Origin: Strix aluco
Taxonomy: Eukaryota; Chordata; Aves; Strigiformes; Strigidae
NCBI RefSeq assembly: GCF_031877795.1
Contig: NC_133943.1
Coordinates: 11,711,001-11,775,000, forward strand
Length of the DNA: 64,000 nucleotides
Direction: 5' to 3'
The number at the start of each line of letters is the position of its first letter. Position 1 is the stretch's first letter. The position numbers and the translations under genes are program-made. This document shows, in pieces, positions 26,681 through 38,000 of the stretch. The notes beneath the pieces are model-generated. The model searched no databases and was not told the DNA's origin. It was given only the letters and a program-made list of their open reading frames with translations.

Positions 26681-28337
26681 TCCTGTTTTATATCTGTGAG
26701 AATTCAGATACCAAAGCAAATGACATGCACATGCAGGCATCCCGTCCCTTCATCAAAATGAGGGTGAGAGAGGGAAGGGGATTTCTTAAGAGGAGCAGCC
26801 ATCTGTCAGGCTTACAGAAGAAATTACTGAAGTGTGTTATCAATAGTTATCGAAACTTGCTGGAGCGGAAAAGATTTTAACATACTAATGAGCTTTCATT
26901 TGTGGCTCCTTGCTCGGGACAGTTGGTTTCCTTTCTGCATTTCTCCAGGCTGAGCAGTGACTTTGCATTGCCTTTCAGTCCCTGCTCAGTGTTGGTTTCT
27001 GGTTCGCTTGTACTTTCTCAGAGTGGTTTCTGGGAAGGGTGAAGTCATCCTTGTTGAACTATTTCTCATACTTACTGTTTTGCATTTTGTGAAGCGGATT
27101 ATTTTAACAAACTCTACATTTTTACAACGCCAAGAAGTAGGAGCGTTGATTGCGTTCCTGGAGGCTGCCTCCGTGTCCTAGGGATGTACATTTCCATTTT
27201 ATTGTCTTCTATTTTTACCTCGTTTTTGGGGAGGAGGAAGGGCTGGAACACCCTTGGGACAGGCAGTGACCGTCTCTGGGCTGGTGTGGTTGGGCTGTGG
27301 AAGGAGGGACCCGGCGCGTCTCCCGGGCAGCCCCGGGGAGGTGGCACACAGCCCACACATGGCACACACATGAGCTGCCCTGGCAGCCCCCAGGCAGCCG
27401 CAGAGACCCAGCTGCGGAGAACCCCTCTGTCACCTCTGGCTTTTTAAGGCTCATTTAAGCCCTAAAAAAACAACTACCACTCCCTGCTGAGGGAAACCGG
27501 CCGGGATTAGCCAAAGCCTCCCATTCCCTGCCGCCTAGTGAAACAAGGACTTTCCCCTCTGTGTAAATAGGACGACATTGCTCCCCTCCCCTTCTCCCCG
27601 AAGGGGAGCACTGTGCTTCAGCGTGCTTGCTCCTGCCCTGACAGCTCCTGCGTGTGCTTTACAGCTCAGGGCACCACAGACAGTGGGAGACATATGCTAA
27701 CCTAAGAAGACAGCAGATGGGTGCAAGCACTTTTAAGAACAGCTGCTGGTGTCTCATTTGATAATCCCATTTTTAACAAATCCATATGATGACAAAAAAT
27801 ACTGGAAATTAGGTTTTTCTGTCCCCTCTCATCTCCTGAGCCATACTTGACCTGTTCAACATGATCTAGGGATTAAAGGCTTGTTATTTTAGCTTCCCTA
27901 CAATAGATCAGAGCCTGATCTCTGCCAGGCCGTTGAGCTACTGGTGCTTGGCTCTCTCTCCCTTTCCACTTTATTGGTGTCCCAGGACATGAGATAGTTC
28001 ACAGATGTGACTTCTGCCAAGGGTCACGGTGGATTTTCCCAGACGCTATGCACCACGGCATCAGCCCAACGTGTTGGTTGCAGCACGTTTTGTAGCTCTG
28101 ACGCTCCCATTTCTCCATTCTTAAAACTCCAAAAACTGCCTTGGCGAAGGGCTCGGCAACATCACCCCTCAGCAGCACAGGTGTGACCAGGAAGAGGCAG
28201 GAAGCTGTTGCTCTTCTCTGATGGGGCTATAAACATGTTCTTATGACTGAGATCGGAAGAGAGAAATTGTGAGGCAAATGTTGTCAATACTGCACTTCAG
28301 GCTGAGGTGTCCTTCGTCACCATGGTATCGGTGTGCC

Positions 28338-28500
28338 TCAAACTAGTAACGAATTTGCCAACACAACACTCCTGCTAATACCCTCAATTCCCAGATGGGG
28401 AAGCCGTGTCACCGAGATGCAAAGTGGCTTATCCAAGGTCACCCCGTAAGTAAATGGCACGGAGGGGACAAGAGCGCGGGTTGATCGACTCCCAGCGTTT
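28338..28500 (-). mobile_element. MIR-type SINE relic abutting the promoter island
   Basis: In reverse-complement MIR order the sequence shows 'actagtaacgaatttgcc', 'attcccagatggggaagcc', 'atgcaaagtggcttatccaa', 'ggtcaccccgtaagtaaatg' and 'gcgggttgatcgactccc'. These match the blocks 'cccattttacagatgaggaaac... ttaagtaacttgcccaaggtcacacagctagtaagtgg'. The element ends about 180 bp in front of the NEURL1B CpG island. Confidence 0.7.
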
Positions 28501-28627
28501 CCCAAAGCAGCTTGTACCCTCTGGGAAGGTTTTGCTGCTAGAAAGGGCTGTCCTGAGGATAAAGCTGGAATTGCCAGCCGTGCCCTCCTGCTCTCCAAAT
28601 CATTTTTTTTCCCAAGGGGGAAAGAAA

Positions 28628-28644
28628 TTTTTTTTTTTTTTTTT
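28628..28644. repeat. Poly-T tract (T17)
   Basis: This run of T lies at the upstream edge of the CpG island. Together with the nearby purine-rich stretch it marks an abrupt change of composition, from AT-rich to extremely GC-rich. Confidence 0.85.
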
Positions 28645-29009
28645 CTCTAAGGGAGAGAGGCAAAAAGTAGTTTCCCGGAGTCGGTGGACCCTCTGGGAAA
28701 GAGCCGGGCCCGCGTTCAGCGGCAGCCCCGCCTGGCAGCTCCTCCAACAGCCGCCACCCGCTTCTCCCGCCGCTTCCCACCCCCGTGACGACCCCGCGCA
28801 GGGCGGAGCGCGGCCGGGCCGGGCTCGGCGGCCCCGCGGCCCCGGGGGAGGTGGCGGGGGGGGGGCCCGGGGCGGGGCGGGGCGGGGCGCGGGGGGCGGT
28901 GCGGCGCGGCGGGGCGCGGAGCGGAGCGCGGCAGCGGGAGGCGGGCGCTGTCCATGGCCCTGCGGAGCGCCGGGCCGCCCCGGGCTCCGCCGCGCCGCCG
29001 AGCGGAGCG

Positions 29010-29040
29010 ATGGGCAACACGGTGCACAAGACCCTGGCAG
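29010..29040 (+). CDS. NEURL1B: NEURL1B exon 1 coding part ([10 protein letters not shown])
   Basis: Ten full codons plus the first base of codon 11 are followed by the donor CTGGCAG|GTACCG. The start context GCGATGG, with a purine at -3 and G at +4, is strong. The short first exon followed by a long first intron matches the known gene structure. The Gly2 and Asn3 residues look like a myristoylation start, but position 6 is His rather than the usual Ser/Thr, so modification is uncertain. Confidence 0.9.
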
Positions 29041-32000
29041 GTACCGGCGGGGGGAGCGGGGCGCGGGGGGGGGGGGGGCTGCGCTGCCCCCCGGGGGGGC
29101 GGCTGGCGCGTCCGGTGCCGGGAGATGCCGGGGGGCAGCCGGGCGCGGCGGAGAGACCCACCCGGGCCGGGCTGTGCCGGCCCCGGGGCCGAGCCCCGCA
29201 CCCCTGCGGAGCGGCCCGGGGTAAGCCGAATCTTTCAAAAATGTGGCTATTCTGATGATTCTTTTTGATGGTCCCCGCCGCGGCGGGCACCGAGGCGGTG
29301 ATGCTGGAGCGGCGGGGCACGGCTTCGCCCATGTGAGAGCGGCGAAAGCGGGTGAAGTGGGGCTGTTCCCGCAGCCGGAGCGGTGATCCCCAGCCTTTCA
29401 GTCGAATCCTTTTAGGGGCTTTCTTTTTCATTTCCCCTTCTGTGTCGTTTGTTTGTTTTTTGGTTGTGGTTGTTTTTTTTTTTTTTTTTTTTTTTTTCTA
29501 TAACAAAGGGCAACTTTCTAACGTGGAGAGACAGTTGTCCAGAGTCACCAGAAGAAAACTATTTGAAAGCAGCTCTGAAATGGTTGGTAGACTGCGCTGG
29601 TTTTAAAATGCCTTTTTAGCGAATTCTGCTCTTACACCAGAAATGCACAGATTCTTTTCCTTTGCAAGTTCATAATTGTGGGGTTTTTTCCTCCTCAGAG
29701 AATCAGTACATAATAAAAGCAGTTGGTCTCTATAGAATCAACAGTATTGAATTACTGAGCCCTTGCCAGTCTGTATCTTCAGCTAGCTTGCTTTTCTTTT
29801 CTTTTCTGCTCTTGCAAAGCTCCTGCATTGCATCCTTTGTACTTTGGGCTCCCATAAATAAAAAGGGTATTATTAAACTTATTTAAAGAAGCAGGAGGAC
29901 CTATTGAACACACACACATGCCTCCCTGTAATCAGCCAGGGAGCTGAATATAGAAATAAAGAGAGGAATAGATTTGCATTTGGATGTGCCATATATTGTT
30001 TTTGCAAAGAGAGGGTGCTTGGAACCTTCAAGGCACAAAAGAAGGCTGCTAGGCTTGTGGTTTAGCTATGAACCTGTGATTAGATTTCTAGTTGCATCTC
30101 CTCTCACTCCCCATTACATTTAAATGGGAAATTAGCTCCTTTCACAATAAGGAAGTTTTCATTTTTTTAAATACCTCACCAACTGGCAAATAAAGGCATT
30201 GTAAGGAGTGCATGACCTTGGAGAAAATTCATTTTGTGGGTTGGCTTTTCAGCTAGAGGTAACATCAAGAGGCACATGCAAAAAACCTGGGAGAGCCAGG
30301 GAAATATCCTTGGGTCAGGGGAGGTTACCTTGGTAAGTCTAGAACTGCCCAAAGAAAAAATATGTGTACCTGCTGGGATACGGGATCTAGCTGTGAGCTG
30401 TGTTCCAGAAGGCTGAGAGTTGTATCAGCCGTCCTGCCTATTGCTAGAATAGTCTCTCCTGAGCAGCCTTTATATGCACAGCCTTACACACGTGAATTTA
30501 AAAAAAGGGATGACATCAGTTGTACCGCAGTTGTGTGATTAAAGAGTTCCTAGCGGTGCTTTCAAAAGAAGTTGTTCAAGAAAGAGGAAAAGTTTGATGG
30601 AAAAAACTGCAGACTTGATTTATGTAGACCTCCTAACTCAAATGTTGTTCTGGTGGCCTAGGAAATCTTCGTCCTGTCCTGCCAGGTGGAGACTGTCTAT
30701 AAGGATTGCTTTGCTGGGGAGAGTCCATTTGCAAACATTTGTCAAATTGCGCAAGGCAAAAACATGCAGGACACTTGAACACCGTTTGCTAATGTGCTGG
30801 AAGATGCCGAAAATGTGTCTTTTTCCCAAATTCAGCTGTGTTCAGTTTTCACAGAGTAATGGCAGTCAAAAGAAGCTGTTAACCTGTGGCTGCAGAAGAG
30901 ATTTTGGATGTTTGCAATTTGGAAATTTATAAACGTATTTCGTCAGGTTGGACACAGTTCAGCAATTTTTCATATTGATGTGCTCGGATGCATTGTTTGT
31001 CTTTCATTATCCAAATGGCATTACGGAGGGAAGCAGGTTTAGAACTGTTCTTGGAACAGTTCTTTTGAAAATTATAAAGTTTTTCTGGAAGACTGAATTG
31101 TTGGATGAAATCCTATTTATAAATGCTGTATGGCTCTTTAGAATTACTCAAAGGTAATCAATCAGAATTAAGTCTTTCCTCTTCTTTGCCTGAAATGCAC
31201 CTCTTTCTTCACCCTGACAGACTGAGCAATGCACTTTCATTTTCACTAACAGAGGAATTGCTCTCCCCTGTCCCTGCAGTAATTTATTAAAGAAAAAAAC
31301 AAGAACACCCCCAAACTAAAATTTGCCTACCTGTTGTTTTAAATTGATTAACGGTAGGAGCCTACAGGTGTTGTTCCCCTTTTGTTGTTTTGTTCACCAT
31401 AAATAGCTCAAGGTGGAAAATATCTTTCCATTCTGATTAAATGTAGAGGAAACGTGGAGGGACCTTCATCATTTGGCTCCTGGAAAAGCTGAACAATCAA
31501 CAATTCAGGTTTTACACAGAAATGGAAACACTCTTCTCAAATAGTGGAATTCAATTTTAAATCCTATTGAATGCAGCTCAACTCATTCTTATACCTAAAT
31601 TTGTTCAAGTATGTTTTCTGTGCTTGTTGCATCTTTAAATCCTTGTACAGCCTCTGCCTTTCTCTCCGCATTTCCATGTAATGATACAAGAGCACACGCT
31701 ATCGGTGCTGGAGAAATTTGTATCGGGAGCTTGGGAAACTTGTGTTTGCCAAGTATCTGATGGTTAACACACAATGGATAAAGGCTTTGTCAAATTAACA
31801 GTGAGGCTTCTACCCAGAGTGGTATTGAAATGAGTAATAGGCTAGGGCTAATGAAAGGCAGCTTCTATATTTGAACCGGTTGAGGAGGCATTTGAATGGA
31901 AAAGAGCTGAGATGTGTCAGATACACTTAACAACGGTCCTGAGGTGGTGGTGGAAATCGCTCTTATCTAGATGACAGCTAAATGATACATGACACATTCC

Positions 32001-35000
32001 TCCAGCCGGATGGTTGCCTCCTGCGGCTGGCCTGACCCTGGAGGATGAGCAGGACCTCCTCACCTTCGGGCTCCTCTGTGGTGCCAGCCACCACCACTCG
32101 GTGCTAGCCCATGGCCGACCCCTTCCTGCACCTCCAGTGGGAGAATCTCCCACTGTATCTCCAGTGCAGTGTGGGAATTTACGCTTGGATGTCAATATTT
32201 TCTTGCCTCCCTCTCCTTACCACTGCCCATTGTTTGAGATGATGTGCGGGCAGGTGGTTAGGCAAGAGTGAATTCTTTATAGTTGAGGCATGCCGTTTTT
32301 CTGTCTCCTACAGGTGATAAACTAGGTGTGCAGCATTGCAGCCGATGGGCGGAACTTGTCCTGACCTGCAGAGTGGGCTGGGAGGCCGCGTGGATGTTGG
32401 TGGCGGATGGGTTGCATACCGACATCGGGCTTTATGGCTTTGTGGCTGCTCTTACCCGCGGTGCTCCGCAGAGGAGTTGCTCTCTTGAGTTAACTAATTC
32501 ACGGGTGAGCGAGGCAGCAAGCAGCACACGTCCACATCCCAGCGTCATGGATGGTGCTAATTTCTCCGTGCTAATTACTTTCCTTGGCAGACACTTTGAA
32601 CAGGGCTCAGAAAGTGGTTAGTGGCCAGATGGAGGCATGAAGCCTCCCCTGAAGATGTGGGAGCCCAGCGGTACTTGAGGACTGGCAGGCTGGGAGAGGT
32701 GAAAATTACCCTGACCTGGCAAAATCCTTACATGGAGCTTCAAGGTGCAGGAAAAAGCAAGGAACTACATCTAGGAGAGCTGGGCACGTGGCAAGTGTCC
32801 TTGTGGTGCCCGGCAACTCGTGTGGCAGGGTCAGCCTGGACAGCTGCTGCCGCAGGCAGGCAGGGCAGGCAGGAGGCACTCACTGCCCTAAGCATGAGTA
32901 AAGGACTTTCCAGTTGGGATCCAGTTGTTGATCCTGGCCCAAATAGGGTCATTGGTATTTAACAAGAGAGTCAAATTCCCTTTTAAGAATCTGGCTGGGA
33001 TCTGATTGCAGTGCTTCTCCCACAGCCTTCCTCACAACTGCGAGGAATACCAAGTATGAGTGGCATTTGAGCCTGGTAAACACAAGGGAGAATGGGGCTT
33101 GTTCTGGCAGAAGTGTCTTCAGTTTCTTATTTTCAAGAAATTATTTTGTATTCTTAAGAAAAATGCCTTTAATAATTAACCCTTTCTCTGCAAGTCAGAA
33201 ATCCCAACTTTAGAGCTTCACCAGGCTGATGCTCCCATCTGCCAGTCTTATGCACAGTGGTGATGGTTGTAGGGTCCTGGTTACAGTAGATCAGCAGGAA
33301 TTTACAGCTTGTGGGGAAAAGATGATGTTTCTGTGTATTTTTTAAAATACTGATGCCTATTATCATAATATGCACACTCTTTGGTAAGAAATGAGTAACA
33401 AAGACCATGTAGTGGGAAAAGATCTTTCTGTCTTTTCCAGGGGCTAAAATCTCAGATTCAAGAAGCATTTCTGTTTAGATTTTTTCTCTGGTCCCTCCTC
33501 TCCCTTTAGTTGCTAGTGATACACTGTAGGAGGAGTTCTTGGTATTGTCAGTAGGGAATTAGTTCAGTAAATTGTTTGGTTTGGTTCCAGACTGACTTTG
33601 ACAAAACTACAAAATAACACTTCAGGTTGTTCTGGTTTGAGTGAAAAAGGTACCTGTTCAGACCAGTTTTTGGTTTGGGTTTGGTTCAACTCTGATCAAC
33701 AGTGATTACAGGTGTTAATCTTGCCTCAATAACAGCCCTATTTTGCCTGTTTTTCCTGCCTCTTTTAGACCGGGAGTTGAGGTTTCTAGAGTCTGTCATT
33801 GATTTTGCTGCTGACTCCCTGTGTGATCTTTGAGCAAGTGGCTTTAGCATAGTCTTGCTTTGTATGTAAGGGAGGTAGGAAACACAGCTTTGCTCACATG
33901 GATATACGAGAGTTAATTAATTAACATGCAGGCATGAAGCATCTCCAGGAAGAAGGTCATAGAAGTGCAAAAAAATAGATTAATTCACTGCTTCTTTTGT
34001 AGCTTTCTGCTTTTCCACTCTTCAAAAGGAAACCTGTGAAACTGCTCAGCCTTCACTGTGATTTAGAGCTGGAACAGGTTGATCGTATACTGAGGACTAT
34101 CTTTAACCAGCCTTGCACAGTACATACCCAAAAATGTGCTGCAGCCAACTGGCATGATTAATTCAGTGCTACCGTTGGCATCTCGGCTGTTGAGACTGGG
34201 GAAACAACTGTACTTGAATCCAGGAAGGCATCACCTATCAAGACGGTGCTAAGTGGAGCCGTGTGTCATGCCCCATGGCCGCTGTGCTGTCAGACGCACA
34301 CAGCACATTGCCAAGTGTGTCATTAAAGCAAGGGCTTTTTGTTGCTCTCCACTCTCATGCTGGATAGTGCTGGGCAATGCTCTCTCTTCTATTGTATTGT
34401 TTATGCTCTAGAGGGGAATTGCTTTACTAAGAGGTAGGGTATCTGGCAAACAACACTTTTTCCCTTTTATTTCTCTAGATAATTGCCACAGGTCAGAAGG
34501 AGCTGTGTGTCACCATCTGACCCTACTGTAGATGCTTAAAATCACACCCCTAAGTCTGTGTGTGTAGGCAAAACTCTTAGAGAGCCCGCACCGCAGGCAT
34601 AGGAAATTGCTGCTTCCTGACACATCATAATTTGACAACCTATGGAGGTGCTTAAGTGTGTTTAAGGTGTTTAACTTTAGGCAGTCGAGTTTGAATGTGC
34701 GGGCATTAATGTTTACTTGACATGAAAAGGGTGAGTCACCTTGAGGCTTATGCAGTGCTTCTCTTCCCATTCGAGTAAGGATCCTCTTTGCATATCATGT
34801 TCAATGGCTTTTCAATTAGGAATGCAAATAAGCACCTTTGTCCTCGTTAGCTCCAGTGGATTTAGCATTCAAGCTCATTGAATTTTGGAGTTGCACTTTT
34901 GGGCAGTCAGTGTCCTGCTGCACAGTTTGCCTTGAAAGGAAACATTTTCTTTCTCATCAGCATCCCACTGTTTACAGAGCCTATCTGTGAGGGTTGGTAG

Positions 35001-38000
35001 CTAAAATAAGAGCAGGCTTTCCTAAGGTGGAGTGTGTATGTCACTGTAATGGATGTGGTGGGTTCAGGAGAGAAGCAGGGAAGCAAATCTGCTGAACCAT
35101 GCAGCGGTAGAGCTTGCGAGAACCCAGGAGCAGAGGCTCGCTTGCTGGGGCGGCTTCATGAGCAGCAAGATGGGATGAGGCCAGGTGTGATCCCCTGAAA
35201 CATGTCAGATCCCATCCAAGTTTCCTTATGGGGAAGGTGTGTGCAGTCTCCTCCATCTCTTCTCTTTGTATTTCCATCTGTCTTATCTCCCTTGTTTGTC
35301 TTCTTTCTTGTGCCCGGAGCAGTCTGGCATCCTGTGCCTGCTGCTGCTTCTTGCCATGGCAGCCAAACCACACGGCTGACTCACGACATGCACCTTCCCC
35401 ACTCCTAATGAGCTCCTCGGCCACATGCTTATTTGGAGCTTCCTGGCATCAAAATATAGCCTGGCGTGCAAACCATTTGCCAGACTTTACCCAGAGGGCA
35501 GATGTGTGCTCACTTACCAACAAGCACAGAAAGAGGTGGGAGCCCGAAGGGCTGTCGGGTGGGACCTGGCTCCATGTCACATCTTGGGGAGGCTTTTCTG
35601 TTTGCAGCAGCTGGAGGAAGTTTTGCTATAGAAGCATTTCCATACTTTGTTCTGTCTTCTCATTTAGGCACATTCTCCACCCTTGCCCTTTTGGTGTCAC
35701 TAATCTGCTGTGTCCTGGAGGGGACTGACCCTGCATCAGTGGTCCATATATCTATTTGATGGCCCCAGTGCCCTTAGGTTGTGAGGTCCTACCACTTCTC
35801 TGAAGACCTCCCCATCCCACCTCTTTGCATGCTGCAAATACAGCAGGACTACCCAGAGGCATTAGCTGGGGCAGTCCCTTCCCGATAGTCCCTTAGATAA
35901 GATGTGTTCCCATGGGAGGACATGTTTGGTGGGAAGGAGATGCCTTTTACTCTGGGTTGTTCCGTATCTTGATGATGGCTGTATTTTTTTCCCTCTATGT
36001 TAAAAAACATGAATCACTGGCACCAAAACATCTAGTTGAAAGCTTTATCTCAGCATACCTGTGCCAGCTTTTCCCTTCAGACCTGGATGCCCTGTTGTCT
36101 CAATTACTGAGTGCTGGAACATTAAATTCCTGGTGTCTGAACAGCGGAAGTGGGACTTTGGGGAGGAGTGAGGGAGGGGAAAGGGATTTCTTGCACGTTA
36201 ATTTGTTTTTCCCTCTGTGTCCAGGGAGATATCTTCCTCTGCTTCATGTAAGCAGGGCTTGCTTTCCACCCATTTTTTTCTCTCTCAGTTCTTTCAGATC
36301 TCTGACAGTGGAGCAGCTCTGAGATCTCATCCTGAGAGGATCAGACCCCATCCCTTTCCTCGCTACAGCAAAACCATGTATTTTTTTCCTTTCTACACCA
36401 GCAGGACTGGTAAAGGAACCAAATCAGAAGATAAGAAATTACTTATTGCTTGCTGCTGGAATTACACAGGAAGATTCTTTAAAGAAAACCCATTTAACTG
36501 CATTTCAAAGCTTTTCAGTGCAGCAGGGAAATACATTTAGGATTTTTTTTTAAGAGATACTGGTGCTTTGAAGGGAGAAAAATGGATGGAGTTGTGTTTG
36601 TAGAGTTGTTGGCCAGGTAGTTACATATAACAAGTTTCGTTTTCTCAGTTTTCTTCTTTCACTGTGGATATTTACATAATAATGAGACTTCAGGAATTCT
36701 CCTATTTTAACCGTCCATTTGTCTGTGACTCCAGGTTTCTTGTGACTGCACTCCTGATGGCATAATGTCTTATGGCTATGTGGGAGAAATAAATAGACCA
36801 CATAAAAGCAAAGCTCTGTTTTTCATTGCCTGTGCAGCAACGCAGGGAAGACAGTCAGTCAAGAGAGAATTTCCCTGAGTGTAATTTTTCCATCAGGTTT
36901 ACAAATGCCAGGGAAAAAAGATGTTTGATTTTTGCCCTCCTCCATAGCTCAGATGTTAAATCTGCCAAGCCCTGCCTTGACAAACCAAAGATAAAAGATA
37001 GAATATCCCATTTGGCAGCAGAAATGTAATAATTTCATTCAGGTTTATCTCTCTTTCCTCGGCGATAACTAGCACTGTGGCAACAGCTTTTCTCAGCCTG
37101 TTATCTGTTTTGGTCTCATTGGGGCACCGGCTTCTCAGCTTAACATGTTCTGTAATTTATGGAGTGGAGTTCAAAAGTTATCTCCTCAGTGTGATGCTAA
37201 GGTTGAAAGCATAATTCCTAATGAGGGGAAAGTGCTATTTTTTGGGGTCTTGAACTTGACACAGTTGGATAGGGGTTTTTTTTGGTAACAGCAAACACTT
37301 GGCACTTAAGATGTGTTTGGTCTAGTGCCCTGATGGTGGCCAAAATTGCCTCTAAGAGGAGCAGCTAAGAGGCTGCAGTGAATTAGGTTTTTTGGGAGGA
37401 GGCAGGACCAGGACCTCTGAGCATGTGTTCTTCAAGAAGGCAGCTGGGCAGGTTAATGCTGATGCACAGTCTTGGTGCAGTACAGTGAATTGGAATATCT
37501 GTATCACTGGAGGTCTTAAAAGAACAAGCTTGTTATTCGTCAGCTAGGAATGGCATTAGTAGAGCTGCTCCCATCAGAGGGTAAAGATGGGCAGGCTCCT
37601 GCCAAAGAGGTGTGCCCCCAAAAAACACCTCTTTAAGGGGCTGTTCTTTGGCAGTCCTTTCCTCAGGACACCGTCAAAAACTCTTAATTAATTTGTCCTG
37701 CAAAGGGAAAGGGTTTCTAAGTATGACAACTGAAATCATTTACTACCTGGCTGTTGCTTCACTGTTAGTGATAAAGAGCATTGGCTGGTATATTGTGCGG
37801 TGGCCAATTGTCCTGGCTTATAAAACAGAGATAACTTTCATATGATGGTTCATGGGGACAAACTACACAATGGAAAGAGGTTTAAGTGGCTCGACTTTTA
37901 TCTGACGATCAGTGTTGGATTTGCTCTGGATCACGGTGCCCCTTGGGACTCTGTGGCTGGCTGGTGAACGTAGCCCTGTGCAGGACCTGTTGGGGATGAG

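Larger units (their letters stand above)
21076..28337. other. Proximal upstream intergenic DNA, no gene recognised
   Basis: No credible coding exon is seen. The stretch includes three old SINE relics (22,925-23,130; 25,873-25,945; 26,541-26,680), a 12-bp GGAACAACCCAA duplication at 23,663-23,688 and a T21 tract at 24,750-24,770. It also has two modest CpG-richer spots, at 25,590-25,720 and 27,300-27,430. The reading frames of 130-180 codons around 23.5-24.0 kb overlap on both strands and show no domain. Confidence 0.65.
28680..29380 (+). promoter_or_regulatory. NEURL1B: CpG island and GC-box promoter of NEURL1B
   Basis: The stretch is very GC-rich with dense CpG. It includes tandem GGGGCGGGG boxes at about 28,869-28,890, the classic Sp1/KLF target, and G runs of up to ten bases at 28,856-28,865. 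No TATA box or CCAAT box is evident at a sensible distance, so a dispersed TATA-less start is likely. The exact transcription start cannot be read from sequence. The island covers the presumed 5' UTR, exon 1 and the start of intron 1. One upstream ATG lies at 28,954. Confidence 0.85.

Noticed and set aside
28454..29431. Long open frames on both strands of the promoter (256 codons on +, 297, 212 and 161 codons on -)
   Set aside because: They overlap each other in several frames, are dominated by Gly, Ala, Pro and Arg, and coincide exactly with the CpG island. Stop codons are simply rare in such sequence. No domain is seen and the real exon 1 frame is different.
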